Origin: WLNJ01 sp037131165
GTDB taxonomy: Bacteria; Actinomycetota; Thermoleophilia; Solirubrobacterales; Solirubrobacteraceae
Assembly (NCBI GenBank): GCA_037131165.1
Contig: JBAXRO010000096.1
Coordinates: 1-5,788 of the forward strand
Length of the DNA stretch: 5,788 bases
Reading direction: 5' to 3'
In this document: piece after piece, positions 1 through 5,661 of the stretch
How positions within the stretch are numbered: position 1 is the stretch's first letter
Layout of the letters: the number at the start of each line of letters is the position of its first letter
Notes under the pieces: model-generated
Told to the model about the DNA's origin: nothing
The model's input: the letters and a program-made list of their open reading frames with translations, nothing else
The model's database searches: none
Made by a program: the position numbers and the translations under genes

Positions 1-768
1 GAGCGGGGCCGCCATCGCGTGGTAGCCGCCATCGACATGGAGCACTTCGCCGGTGATCGACCGGGCCATGTCGGAGAGCAGGAAGCAGACGGCGTCTGCC
101 ACCGGCGCGGGATCGTTCGCATCCCAGGCGACGGGGGCTCCGTTCTCCCAGGCGCTCGTCAGCTTGTCGAACCCGGGGATGCCGCCGGCTGCCCTCGTGT
201 GGAGCGGACCTGCCGCGATCAGGTTCGAGCGGATCCCCTTCGGCCCGAGGTCGCGGGCGAGGTAGCGGCTGACTGCGGCGAGCGCCGACTTGCAGACGCC
301 CATCCAGTTGTAGACGGGCCATGCGCCACCGGCGTCGAAGTCGAGGCCGACAAGGCTTGCCGGCTTGCCGTCATGGAGCTCGTTGACGACCCTCGCGAGG
401 GTTGCGTAGGAGACCGCGCTCGTCTGGAAGGCCAGCCCGATGCCCTCCGGGTCTGCCTCGAGGAAGTCGCCCGCCAGTGCGTCGCGGGGAGCGAACGCCA
501 CTGCGTGGAGGGCTCCATCGATTCGGCCGATGCTGCCGCGGAGCGTCTCGGTCAGCGCGTCGGTCGCCTCGCGGTCGGTCAGGTCGAGTTCGTGCAGCGC
601 GGCCGGGTGGGGCAGCAGCGCCGCCGTCTCGGCGGCGAGGTCGCGGTCGCGCGGGAACGCCGTCAGGGCGATCTCGGCGCCGAGCAGCTGCGCCCGCTCT
701 GCGACGGCGAAGGCGATCGAATCGGAGTTGGCGATGCCGGTGATCAGGAGCTTCTTGCCGGAAAGCAT
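1..768 (-). CDS. fabI: Enoyl-[acyl-carrier-protein] reductase (NADH), InhA/FabI type; 3' end cut by window edge
   Basis: This enzyme reduces the trans-2-enoyl-ACP double bond with NADH, the last step of each type II fatty acid elongation cycle, in the cytosol. The 256 visible codons have no stop; E. coli FabI (262 aa) and InhA (269 aa) suggest only about 5-15 residues are missing. Seen in the sequence: an N-terminal Rossmann segment GIANSDSIAF (residues 11-20), GLDFD (141-145, matching the InhA segment with Phe149), the catalytic Tyr153-x6-Lys160 in YNWMGVCK, RSNLIAAGP (180-188), and the C-terminal HVDGG (244-248). The ATG at 768 has a near-perfect Shine-Dalgarno AGGAGGT eight bases upstream. 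It is the third gene of a purK-purE-fabI run, 14 bases after purE, so probably cotranscribed. From memory of the families, the core resembles InhA more than E. coli FabI, but the loop between AAGP and APVAW is about ten residues shorter than in InhA. Family assignment is very secure. Confidence 0.94.
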   Translation of the reverse strand, partial: MLSGKKLLITGIANSDSIAFAVAERAQLLGAEIALTAFPRDRDLAAETAALLPHPAALHELDLTDREATDALTETLRGSIGRIDGALHAVAFAPRDALAGDFLEADPEGIGLAFQTSAVSYATLARVVNELHDGKPASLVGLDFDAGGAWPVYNWMGVCKSALAAVSRYLARDLGPKGIRSNLIAAGPLHTRAAGGIPGFDKLTSAWENGAPVAWDANDPAPVADAVCFLLSDMARSITGEVLHVDGGYHAMAAPL

Positions 769-776
769 GTCTGCTT

Positions 777-783
777 ACCTCCT
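777..783 (-). promoter_or_regulatory. Strong ribosome binding site of fabI, overlapping the purE stop codon
   Basis: On the minus strand the heptamer AGGAGGT lies eight bases before the fabI ATG and fixes that start. Its first A is also the last base of the purE TGA stop (785-783). A ribosome finishing purE therefore ends on the fabI loading site, an arrangement consistent with translational coupling. Confidence 0.85.
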
Positions 784-1307
784 CAGTCGGGGTGCTTGGC
801 TCTGGCCTCTGCGGCCAAGCCTTGTACTCGTTCGTCTGCTTTGGCTGCGTGCGCGTCCAAGTCGGCGAGCGCTCGCTCGAGGGCACTGCGAAGTTGCGGG
901 TTGCCTGTGGCGAGGATCCGGGCGGCGAGGAGGCCGGCGTTGCGGGCGCCACCGATCGCGACGGTCGCGACCGGGATCCCGGCGGGCATCTGGACTATCG
1001 ACAGCAGCGAATCGAGGCCGTCGAGCTTCTTCAGTGGGACGGGAACGCCGATCACCGGGAGCGGCGTCACCGAGGCGAGCATCCCGGGGAGGTGTGCGGC
1101 TCCTCCGGCCCCGGCAATGATCGCCTGGAGTCCGCGCCCCGCAGCCTGGTCTCCGTACTCGATCATTCGCTTCGGGCTCCGATGGGCGCTTACGACATGC
1201 ACCTCGTGGGCGATCCCGAACTCGGAGAGTGCCGCGGCAGCGGGCTGCATCGTCTCCCAGTCGGAGTCGCTGCCCATGACGACGCCGACGAGCGGCTGGT
1301 CGCTCAT
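783..1307 (-). CDS. purE: N5-carboxyaminoimidazole ribonucleotide mutase (PurE catalytic subunit)
   Basis: PurE rearranges N5-CAIR to CAIR in de novo purine synthesis, in the cytosol, using the unstable product made by PurK. The protein is 174 residues, normal for bacterial class I PurE. Visible motifs: VGVVMGSDSDWETM (7-20) for phosphate and nucleotide binding, SAHRSP (40-45) with the active-site His42 (equivalent to His45 of E. coli), AGAGGAAHLPGM (65-76), and SIVQMPAGIPVATVAI (103-118). The ATG at 1307 was chosen because the family-conserved part begins six residues later. The reading frame is open well upstream, but that part runs antiparallel inside purK and looks unlike any PurE. The ATG overlaps the purK stop as ATGA, with a GGAGA about ten bases upstream (1322-1318) as a possible weak ribosome binding site. 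A purK neighbour supports the two-enzyme bacterial route rather than a class II AIR carboxylase. Confidence 0.96.
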   Translation of the reverse strand: MSDQPLVGVVMGSDSDWETMQPAAAALSEFGIAHEVHVVSAHRSPKRMIEYGDQAAGRGLQAIIAGAGGAAHLPGMLASVTPLPVIGVPVPLKKLDGLDSLLSIVQMPAGIPVATVAIGGARNAGLLAARILATGNPQLRSALERALADLDAHAAKADERVQGLAAEARAKHPD

Positions 1308-2464
1308 CGGCCAGTCATCTCCGATGCTGCCCGGCGGGCAGTCTCGAGGGCTTCGGCGCGGGTCTTGCCCATGGCGGTCACGTGACCGATCTTCCGGCCG
1401 GGGCGCTCCTCCTTGCCGTAGAGGTGCACGCTTGCGCCTGGTACTGCGAGGCCCAGGGGAAGCCGTGACGCCGTTGAGCAGTCGGCCACTCCGAGGAGGT
1501 TCACCATCGCGACCGAAGGCGCGGTCGGCTCGACTGAGCCGAGCGGCCAATCGAGCACTCCCCTGAGGTGGTTCTCGAACTGTGAGGTCACAGACCCTTC
1601 GATCGTAGCGTGACCCGAATTGTGAGGCCGGACTGCGATTTCCCCGATCAGCAGCTCGCCGGCCTCCGTCAGGAACATCTCAACTGCCGCGATTCCTGCC
1701 ACGTCGGCCTCGGTGACGAGCGCCACCGCGATCTCACGGGCGCGTTGCGCGATCGCCTCCGGGACGTCGGCCGGCATCACCAGCTCGTGGCAGATGCCGT
1801 CGACCTGGCGGGTCTCGATCACCGGGTACACGGCGACATCGCCGCTCGGCCTGCGCGCCACCAGCACTGCGACCTCGATGTCGATCGCGACTCGCTCCTC
1901 GACGAGCCAGCCCTCGCCTCCCGCCATGATCGCCTCGGCCTGTGACCGCGACTCGATCATGTGGACGCCCTTGCCGTCGTAGCCCCCGCCGCGGGCCTTG
2001 AGCACCACCGGCCAGCCGGTTCGCTCGGCCATCGCTTCGACGTCGTCGGCCGAGGCGGCCTCGGCCCAGATCGGCACCGGGAAGCCCGCGGCCTCCATCT
2101 CGCGCCTTGCGTGGACCTTGTCGGACGCGAGCAGCACCGCTCGGGCCCCGGGCCTGACGGCGTGCCCCTCGGATGCGAGCAGCTCGAGCATCGCGGTCGG
2201 GACGTGCTCGTGGTCGAGGGTCAGCACGTCATTGGCCTCGGCGAGGCCGCGCAGTGCATCGAGGTCGTCGGGGCTGCCGAGCCGGTGAGGAGCACCGGCC
2301 CTGACGGCCGAGTCCCCTTGGGAGTCGGCGAGCACCTCGAGCCTGATGTCGAGCGCGATCGCGGACTCAAGGGTCATCCGTGCGAGCTGTCCAGCCCCGA
2401 CCATCCCGACTCGCGCCGTATGGGGCTGCTCGGGCAGGGTGGGGGAACCTTCGGGGAAAGCCAC
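1304..2464 (-). CDS. purK: N5-carboxyaminoimidazole ribonucleotide synthase (PurK), ATP-grasp enzyme
   Basis: PurK uses ATP and bicarbonate to carboxylate aminoimidazole ribonucleotide to N5-CAIR, which PurE then rearranges. The 386-residue protein shows the family domains in order: an N-terminal pre-ATP-grasp domain with GAGQLARM (23-30) and the EHVP segment (86-89); the ATP-grasp domain with VLKARGGGYDGKG (154-166, Lys156) and VEERV (188-192); the metal/ATP-binding stretch around Glu262 and Glu275; RPHNSGH (279-285); and the C-terminal HLYGKEERPGRKIGHV (347-362). The usual NEIAPRPHNSGH is GEIAVRPHNSGH here, a modest deviation. The start is a GTG; no earlier start lies in frame and no clear ribosome binding site precedes it, so the exact start is less certain than the identity (an ATG at residue 21 lies too close to the glycine motif to be likely). 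It overlaps purE by four bases and leads the run, 213 bases downstream of the helicase stop. Confidence 0.96.
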   Translation of the reverse strand: MAFPEGSPTLPEQPHTARVGMVGAGQLARMTLESAIALDIRLEVLADSQGDSAVRAGAPHRLGSPDDLDALRGLAEANDVLTLDHEHVPTAMLELLASEGHAVRPGARAVLLASDKVHARREMEAAGFPVPIWAEAASADDVEAMAERTGWPVVLKARGGGYDGKGVHMIESRSQAEAIMAGGEGWLVEERVAIDIEVAVLVARRPSGDVAVYPVIETRQVDGICHELVMPADVPEAIAQRAREIAVALVTEADVAGIAAVEMFLTEAGELLIGEIAVRPHNSGHATIEGSVTSQFENHLRGVLDWPLGSVEPTAPSVAMVNLLGVADCSTASRLPLGLAVPGASVHLYGKEERPGRKIGHVTAMGKTRAEALETARRAASEMTGR

Positions 2465-2472
2465 GTTGCTTG

Positions 2473-2478
2473 AGGGTA
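2473..2478 (-). promoter_or_regulatory. purK: Possible -10 element for a leaderless purK transcript
   Basis: On the minus strand TACCCT fits the TANNNT form of actinobacterial -10 boxes and ends eight bases before the purK GTG. Transcription from it would begin at or within about two bases of the start codon, which fits the absence of a Shine-Dalgarno sequence. No convincing -35 box is found 16-18 bases upstream, so this remains a weak, positional argument. Confidence 0.25.
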
Positions 2479-2533
2479 CTGCTGCTGCTCCGTGCCCGCC
2501 CGGATGGCGGGGCGCGTTCGGAGCGGCCCGCTC

Positions 2534-2557
2534 GCATTTGACCTGCGGGTCAAGTGC
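2534..2557. repeat. Inverted repeat (10-bp arms, 4-base spacer) in the purK upstream region
   Basis: The arms at 2534-2543 and 2548-2557 are complementary except at one position (a G-U wobble in plus-strand RNA, an A-C mismatch in minus-strand RNA), centred on the perfect core TTGACC-TGCG-GGTCAA. It is AT-richer than its surroundings and lies about 70 bases upstream of the purK start. A short-spaced symmetric repeat like this may be an operator for a dimeric regulator or simply a hairpin. No U-run follows on either strand, which argues against a classical intrinsic terminator. I do not recognise the motif. Confidence 0.4.
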
Positions 2558-2585
2558 CCCGGCGGCTTCGGCTCCCGGCCAGGGG
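2557..2585 (-). other. Bulged stem-loop in the helicase-purK intergenic region
   Basis: In minus-strand RNA, CCCC (2585-2582) pairs with GGGG (2560-2557) and, after one bulged U at 2581, GGC (2580-2578) pairs with GCC (2563-2561). The loop is 14 bases. It directly abuts the inverted repeat at 2534-2557 and shares base 2557 with it, so the two stems could not both form in full. The pairing is seen in the sequence; that it folds in the cell is inference. Confidence 0.3.
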
Positions 2586-2614
2586 TCAGGTGAGCGACAC
2601 GGAGAGGCGGGGGA

Positions 2615-2661
2615 CGCCCCTTGCGGGGCGGATCCGGCCCTCGGCGCGCCTACGCCGAAGG
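2615..2661 (-). terminator. Two tandem GC-rich hairpins after the helicase gene, possible terminator
   Basis: In minus-strand RNA the first stem begins 16 bases after the helicase stop codon: nine base pairs (2661-2653 with 2646-2638, including one U-G wobble) around a six-base loop. Eight bases later is a second stem of six G-C pairs (2630-2625 with 2620-2615) closed by a GCAA (GNRA-type) tetraloop. No U-run follows. High-GC actinobacteria are often reported to use terminator hairpins lacking a U-tract, so these may end the helicase transcript or protect its 3' end. Either role is inferred. Confidence 0.4.
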
Positions 2662-2677
2662 CTTCTCCCGTTACCGC

Positions 2678-4084
2678 TCAGGAGGCGGCTGAGCCGCCAC
2701 CGCCACCGCCACGACCGCGGTCCGGCCGGGGCCTGCGGCTGCGGCGCGGCTTGCCGCCATCCGCAGACTGCCCGCCGTTGCCGCCGGTTGGACGGTCGGA
2801 GCGACCGCTGCCCGAGCCGGCCCTGTCGCTGCGTGCCTCCGGATGACTGCTGCGGCCCTTGCGTCCGTCCGGCCTGCCATTGCGGCCCTGAGGACGCCCA
2901 TTGCGTGAGTTCCCGTTCCTCGACTCGCCTGCGGATCTCCGCGGGCGGTCTCCCAAACCTGTGGAGTTGCCGTTGCCGGCCACTCCCTGGAACTCGCGCT
3001 CGAGGCGCAGCTCGTTCGTCATCCGGCGCATGTCGCGCACCTGCTCACCGGCGACGAAGGTGACTGCGATCCCGCGCTCACCGGCACGGCCGGTCCGGCC
3101 CACACGGTGGACGTAGTCCTCCGTCTGGCCAGGGGGATCGAAGTTGATCACCTTCGAGATGCCGTCGACATGGATGCCGCGAGCAGCGACGTCCGTGGCG
3201 ACGAGGGTCGTCACGCGACCCTCTTCGAACTGGGCCAAAGCCCGTTCGCGCTGGCGCTGGCTCTTGTCGCCGTGCATCGCCGCCGCCTTCACGCCCTCGT
3301 TGCCGAGCCGCTTGACGAGCCGGTCGGCACCCCGCTTCGTGCGAACGAACACGAGGCTCAGGTCGGTGCGGTCGCCGAGTTCGCCGACGAGTGCCCCGAC
3401 CCTCGCATCGCCCTCGACCCGGACGAACCGGTGCTCGATGTCGGGCGCGCGCTCCGGGGGAGGAACGTGCTCATGGGTCACGGCGTCGCTGGTGTACCGC
3501 TTGGCGATCTTCCCGGCCTCTCCGTCGAGGGTGGCCGAGAAGAACAGGGTCTGGCGGTCCGACGGGCACTGCCCGACGATCCGGTCGACTGCCGGGCGGA
3601 ATCCCATGTCGAGCATCCGGTCGGCCTCGTCGAGCACGAGGACCTGGACGTTGCGCAGGTTGAACGACTTCCTGTCGAGGAAGTCCTCGAGTCGTCCCGG
3701 GGTGGCGACCACGATGTGCGACTTCGACGCCTCTCGGGCCTGCTTCTCGAGGCCGACGCCGCCGTAGACGGCCGTGACCTTGAGGGCACGCGAGTGGGCG
3801 ATCTCGCGGGTCTCCTCGACGATCTGCGTGGCCAGCTCGCGCGTCGGGGCGAGGACTAGGGCCGCTGGTCGCTTGGCTTCGGCGTCGATCAGGTCGATCA
3901 TCGGGACCATGAACGCGAGGGTCTTGCCCGACCCTGTCGGCGACTTGGCGAGCACGTCGCGCCCGTCGAGCACGTCGCCGATCACCTTCTCCTGGATCGC
4001 GAACGGCGCCTTGAAGCCACGGCGTTCGAGAGTTTGCGCGACAGCGCGCGAGACGCCGAGATCGGCGAATGACTGCTTGGACAT
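2678..4084 (-). CDS. DEAD-box ATP-dependent RNA helicase (RhlE/DeaD-like) with low-complexity basic tail
   Basis: This cytosolic enzyme unwinds or remodels RNA duplexes using ATP; bacterial relatives act in ribosome assembly, mRNA decay and cold adaptation. All family motifs are present in the 468 residues: Q motif with Phe6 and PFAIQ (27-31), motif I SPTGSGKT (48-55), Ia PTRELA (80-85), Ib TPGR (128-131), II DEAD (152-155), III SAT (183-185), IV region LVFVRTK (244-250), V ATDVAARGI (296-304), and VI HRVGRTGR (326-333). The helicase core ends near residue 365. The last hundred residues are a disordered Gly/Arg/Asn/Ser-rich tail with the repeat NGRPQGR/NGRPDGR and a final run of six glycines, likely for RNA binding. 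The ATG has AAGGAG six bases upstream. It is divergent from the DsbA-fold pair and separated from purK by hairpins, so it is probably its own transcription unit. Which helicase subfamily it belongs to is not settled. Confidence 0.95.
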   Translation of the reverse strand: MSKQSFADLGVSRAVAQTLERRGFKAPFAIQEKVIGDVLDGRDVLAKSPTGSGKTLAFMVPMIDLIDAEAKRPAALVLAPTRELATQIVEETREIAHSRALKVTAVYGGVGLEKQAREASKSHIVVATPGRLEDFLDRKSFNLRNVQVLVLDEADRMLDMGFRPAVDRIVGQCPSDRQTLFFSATLDGEAGKIAKRYTSDAVTHEHVPPPERAPDIEHRFVRVEGDARVGALVGELGDRTDLSLVFVRTKRGADRLVKRLGNEGVKAAAMHGDKSQRQRERALAQFEEGRVTTLVATDVAARGIHVDGISKVINFDPPGQTEDYVHRVGRTGRAGERGIAVTFVAGEQVRDMRRMTNELRLEREFQGVAGNGNSTGLGDRPRRSAGESRNGNSRNGRPQGRNGRPDGRKGRSSHPEARSDRAGSGSGRSDRPTGGNGGQSADGGKPRRSRRPRPDRGRGGGGGGSAAS

Positions 4085-4090
4085 GAACTA

Positions 4091-4096
4091 CTCCTT
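4091..4096 (-). promoter_or_regulatory. Ribosome binding site of the DEAD-box helicase
   Basis: AAGGAG on the minus strand lies six bases before the ATG at 4084 and supports that start. A TAG triplet (4090-4088) sits directly after it; this closes a minus-strand open frame that runs through the intergenic region. Confidence 0.8.
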
Positions 4097-4365
4097 GCTT
4101 GTGCCCGCTCCATGCGTATGCGGGGCGATTCGGGAGGCACCGGCTGACCCGAACCGCCGTAGGTGGCGGGACCCAAGAAAGCAGACCTCGCGACCGGCAG
4201 GACGCCAATCGCACTTGCGACAGTAGCGGGTCCGGAGGCAACGCCCGGTCGCGACCCGGATCGTGCAGTCCCGGGTCCGGTCCGGCCGGGTGCGGCTTGC
4301 GGTGCCGAGGGTGAAGCTCCCATCCGGTGCGGCCCGGTCTACGACGCGGCGTCGCATGGTGATAG
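4097..4365. other. Divergent intergenic region, no gene assigned
   Basis: This stretch separates the leftward helicase from the rightward DsbA-fold pair and should hold both promoters. Short open frames cross it on both strands, but their third-position G+C is mixed and none has a recognisable product. Visible structure: a 6-bp inverted repeat TTCGGG/CCCGAA (4129-4134 and 4148-4153) in what would be the helicase mRNA leader; a perfect 10-bp palindrome GGTCGCGACC (4247-4256); and a cluster of CCGG repeats at about 4270-4290. A weak -10-like TAGAAC lies at 4363-4368 on the plus strand. I see no convincing -35/-10 pair and no riboswitch I can name. Confidence 0.5.
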
Positions 4366-4440
4366 AACGGACGCATCGCGACTCTGCCCGACAAGCTCCG
4401 CAGGCACACCGTCCCCGGGGCGCTGATCGCCCTCGCCAAG

Positions 4441-5058
4441 GTGCGCGAGCCGGCCAAAGCTGCCGCAGCGGCCAAGCGGCTGCGGGGAGGCAGGGGACAG
4501 GTCGAGCTGTTCTTCGCTTTCGACGACCCCAACAGCGCGGTCGCTCTGGTCGAACTGGACCGCAGGATCGCCGGGCGGGCAGTCGACCTCCTTCCATTCC
4601 CCGTGCTCGAGCGCGACATGGAGGGCGACCCGGCGGTCGAAGCGAAGCGCTCCTACGCAGTCGTCGACGCCTCACGGATCGCAGCGCGCAGCGGTGTGTC
4701 CTTGTCGCGCAAGCAGCCGCTCAGGCCCGAGGACACCGCCTTCCTCGCCGAGTGGGTGGCTGCCGCCGGGCCGAGCAGCGCCGTCAAGGACTTCGCGGTG
4801 GCGGCAGCCCGGACGATCTGGTTCGAGCAGGACGGCCCGCTCGACCGCGATGCCTTCGCCGAGAGCTGGCGGCTGGCGGTCGGGGGGACTCCGCCTGTCG
4901 GAGGCTCGGACCCCGTCGGTTCGAACGAGAAGCGGATGAAGCGCCGCGGGGCATACGCGGTCCCGATGGCATGGGTGCACGGACGGCTCTTCTTCGCTCA
5001 TGACAGACTCGACCAGATCTGCGACGAGCTCGACCTGCTCGGCTGGAGGCCGCGATGA
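4441..5058 (+). CDS. DsbA-like / 2-hydroxychromene-2-carboxylate isomerase-fold protein with altered active site (5' end uncertain)
   Basis: The protein looks like a divergent member of the DSBA-like thioredoxin-fold group that includes 2-hydroxychromene-2-carboxylate isomerase and kappa-class GST. From the GTG at 4441 it has 205 residues: a first strand VELFFAFDDPNS (21-32), a helical insert with KRSYAVVDASRIAARSGV (69-86), and a C-terminal thioredoxin half with the cis-proline motif AVPMAW (173-178) and FFAHDRLDQI (184-193). These align with the next gene's SYRSPYS, KRLHTIRDVVREAERLGM and GVPVLVFEG..FWGQDRIEDL. The usual active-site Ser before Pro is Asp29 here, and there is no CxxC, so disulfide chemistry is unlikely. 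The GTG has no ribosome binding site; coding-like codons with G/C third positions continue in frame back to the TGA-TAG stops at 4360-4365, without an ATG, GTG or TTG. The true start may be a CTG at 4384. No signal peptide is seen. It overlaps the next gene by ATGA. Confidence 0.75.
   Translation: MREPAKAAAAAKRLRGGRGQVELFFAFDDPNSAVALVELDRRIAGRAVDLLPFPVLERDMEGDPAVEAKRSYAVVDASRIAARSGVSLSRKQPLRPEDTAFLAEWVAAAGPSSAVKDFAVAAARTIWFEQDGPLDRDAFAESWRLAVGGTPPVGGSDPVGSNEKRMKRRGAYAVPMAWVHGRLFFAHDRLDQICDELDLLGWRPR
5045..5049 (+). promoter_or_regulatory. Ribosome binding site of the second DsbA-fold gene
   Basis: GGAGG lies five bases before the ATG at 5055, inside the last codons of the upstream gene. It supports the 5055 start and, with the 4-base overlap, translational coupling of the pair. 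Confidence 0.75.
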
Positions 5059-5645
5059 GCCCCAAGCCGGTCGACTTCCACTTCTCCTACCGCAGCCCCT
5101 ACTCGTACCTGGCTGCGCCGAGGGCCTTCGCCCTGCCGGAGCGCTACGACATCGACCTGCGCTTCCACGGGGTCACTCCGATGGCGATGCGAGGGCAGTC
5201 GGTCCCGCAGGCAAAGCGCCTGCACACGATCCGCGACGTCGTCCGCGAAGCGGAGCGGCTCGGCATGCCGTTCGGCCCGGTCTGGGACCCGATCGGCGAC
5301 GGTGCCGAGCGATGCCTCGCGATCGGGGTGCTCGCGACCGACAGGGGGCGGGAACGCGACTGGGTGCTGAACGTAAGTCGGGCCATCTGGGCCGAAGCAG
5401 CGGACGTGACCGACGACTCGGTCCTCAGGCCGATCTGCGAGAGGTCCGGGCTCGACTGGTCGGAGTGCCTCGCGGCGATCTCCGACCCGGAGATCGCACG
5501 GAGGGTCAAGGCCGACACCGACTCACTCGTGGCGATGGGCCAGTGGGGAGTCCCCGTGCTTGTCTTCGAAGGCGAACCGTTCTGGGGTCAGGACAGGATC
5601 GAGGACCTCGAGCGGACGCTCGAGGTCGCCGGCCTGCGTCTCTGA
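5055..5645 (+). CDS. DsbA family protein, 2-hydroxychromene-2-carboxylate isomerase-like (kappa GST-like fold)
   Basis: This 196-residue protein matches the family that includes 2-hydroxychromene-2-carboxylate isomerase, a glutathione-dependent isomerase of naphthalene catabolism, and kappa-class GSTs. Visible signatures: the first strand VDFHFSYRSPYSYLAA (6-21) with Ser14-Pro15 at the position of the family's glutathione-activating serine; a helical insert with KRLHTIRDVVREAERLGMPFG (54-74); and GVPVLVFEGEPFWGQDRIEDL (165-185), where Pro167 is the expected cis-proline and WGQDR is a family hallmark. No CxxC is present, so it is not a disulfide oxidoreductase. It has no signal peptide and is probably cytosolic. 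It follows its paralogue with an ATGA overlap and its own GGAGG. The substrate cannot be told from sequence: most family members are annotated as the isomerase without evidence, no other aromatic-degradation gene is in view, and actinobacteria usually use thiols other than glutathione. Confidence 0.87.
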   Translation: MSPKPVDFHFSYRSPYSYLAAPRAFALPERYDIDLRFHGVTPMAMRGQSVPQAKRLHTIRDVVREAERLGMPFGPVWDPIGDGAERCLAIGVLATDRGRERDWVLNVSRAIWAEAADVTDDSVLRPICERSGLDWSECLAAISDPEIARRVKADTDSLVAMGQWGVPVLVFEGEPFWGQDRIEDLERTLEVAGLRL

Positions 5646-5661
5646 CCAGCTCGCCGGACCG

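Noticed and set aside
1308..1550. N-terminal extension of PurE by 81 residues in frame
   Set aside because: It overlaps purK out of frame, is Arg/Pro-rich and unlike PurE, whereas the ATG at 1307 gives a standard-length PurE.
19..1566. A 515-codon open frame on the plus strand antisense to fabI, purE and the end of purK
   Set aside because: It spans three recognisable genes on the other strand, has no recognisable domain and is Arg/Ala/Gly-rich, as expected of a shadow frame in high-GC DNA.
3107..3859. A 250-codon plus-strand open frame antisense to the DEAD-box helicase
   Set aside because: It lies wholly opposite the conserved helicase core and its composition mirrors the complementary codons; no family is recognisable.
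4140..4165. GGTTCGGGT on the minus strand, resembling a tRNA T-arm
   Set aside because: The T-loop consensus is broken, the flanking stem is imperfect, and no acceptor, D or anticodon arms can be placed around it.
4263..5003. A 246-codon plus-strand open frame overlapping the first DsbA-fold gene
   Set aside because: The competing frame has family-matching motifs and better codon character; this one is an Arg/Gln/Gly-rich shadow.
4441..5645. Periplasmic disulfide oxidoreductase (true DsbA) role for the paired genes
   Set aside because: Neither protein has a CxxC motif or a signal peptide, and the second has the Ser-Pro motif of the isomerase/kappa GST group.
5646..5661. Possible bidirectional terminator between the convergent genes
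   Set aside because: The only pairing found is a weak imperfect stem extending into both genes, with no U-run on either side.
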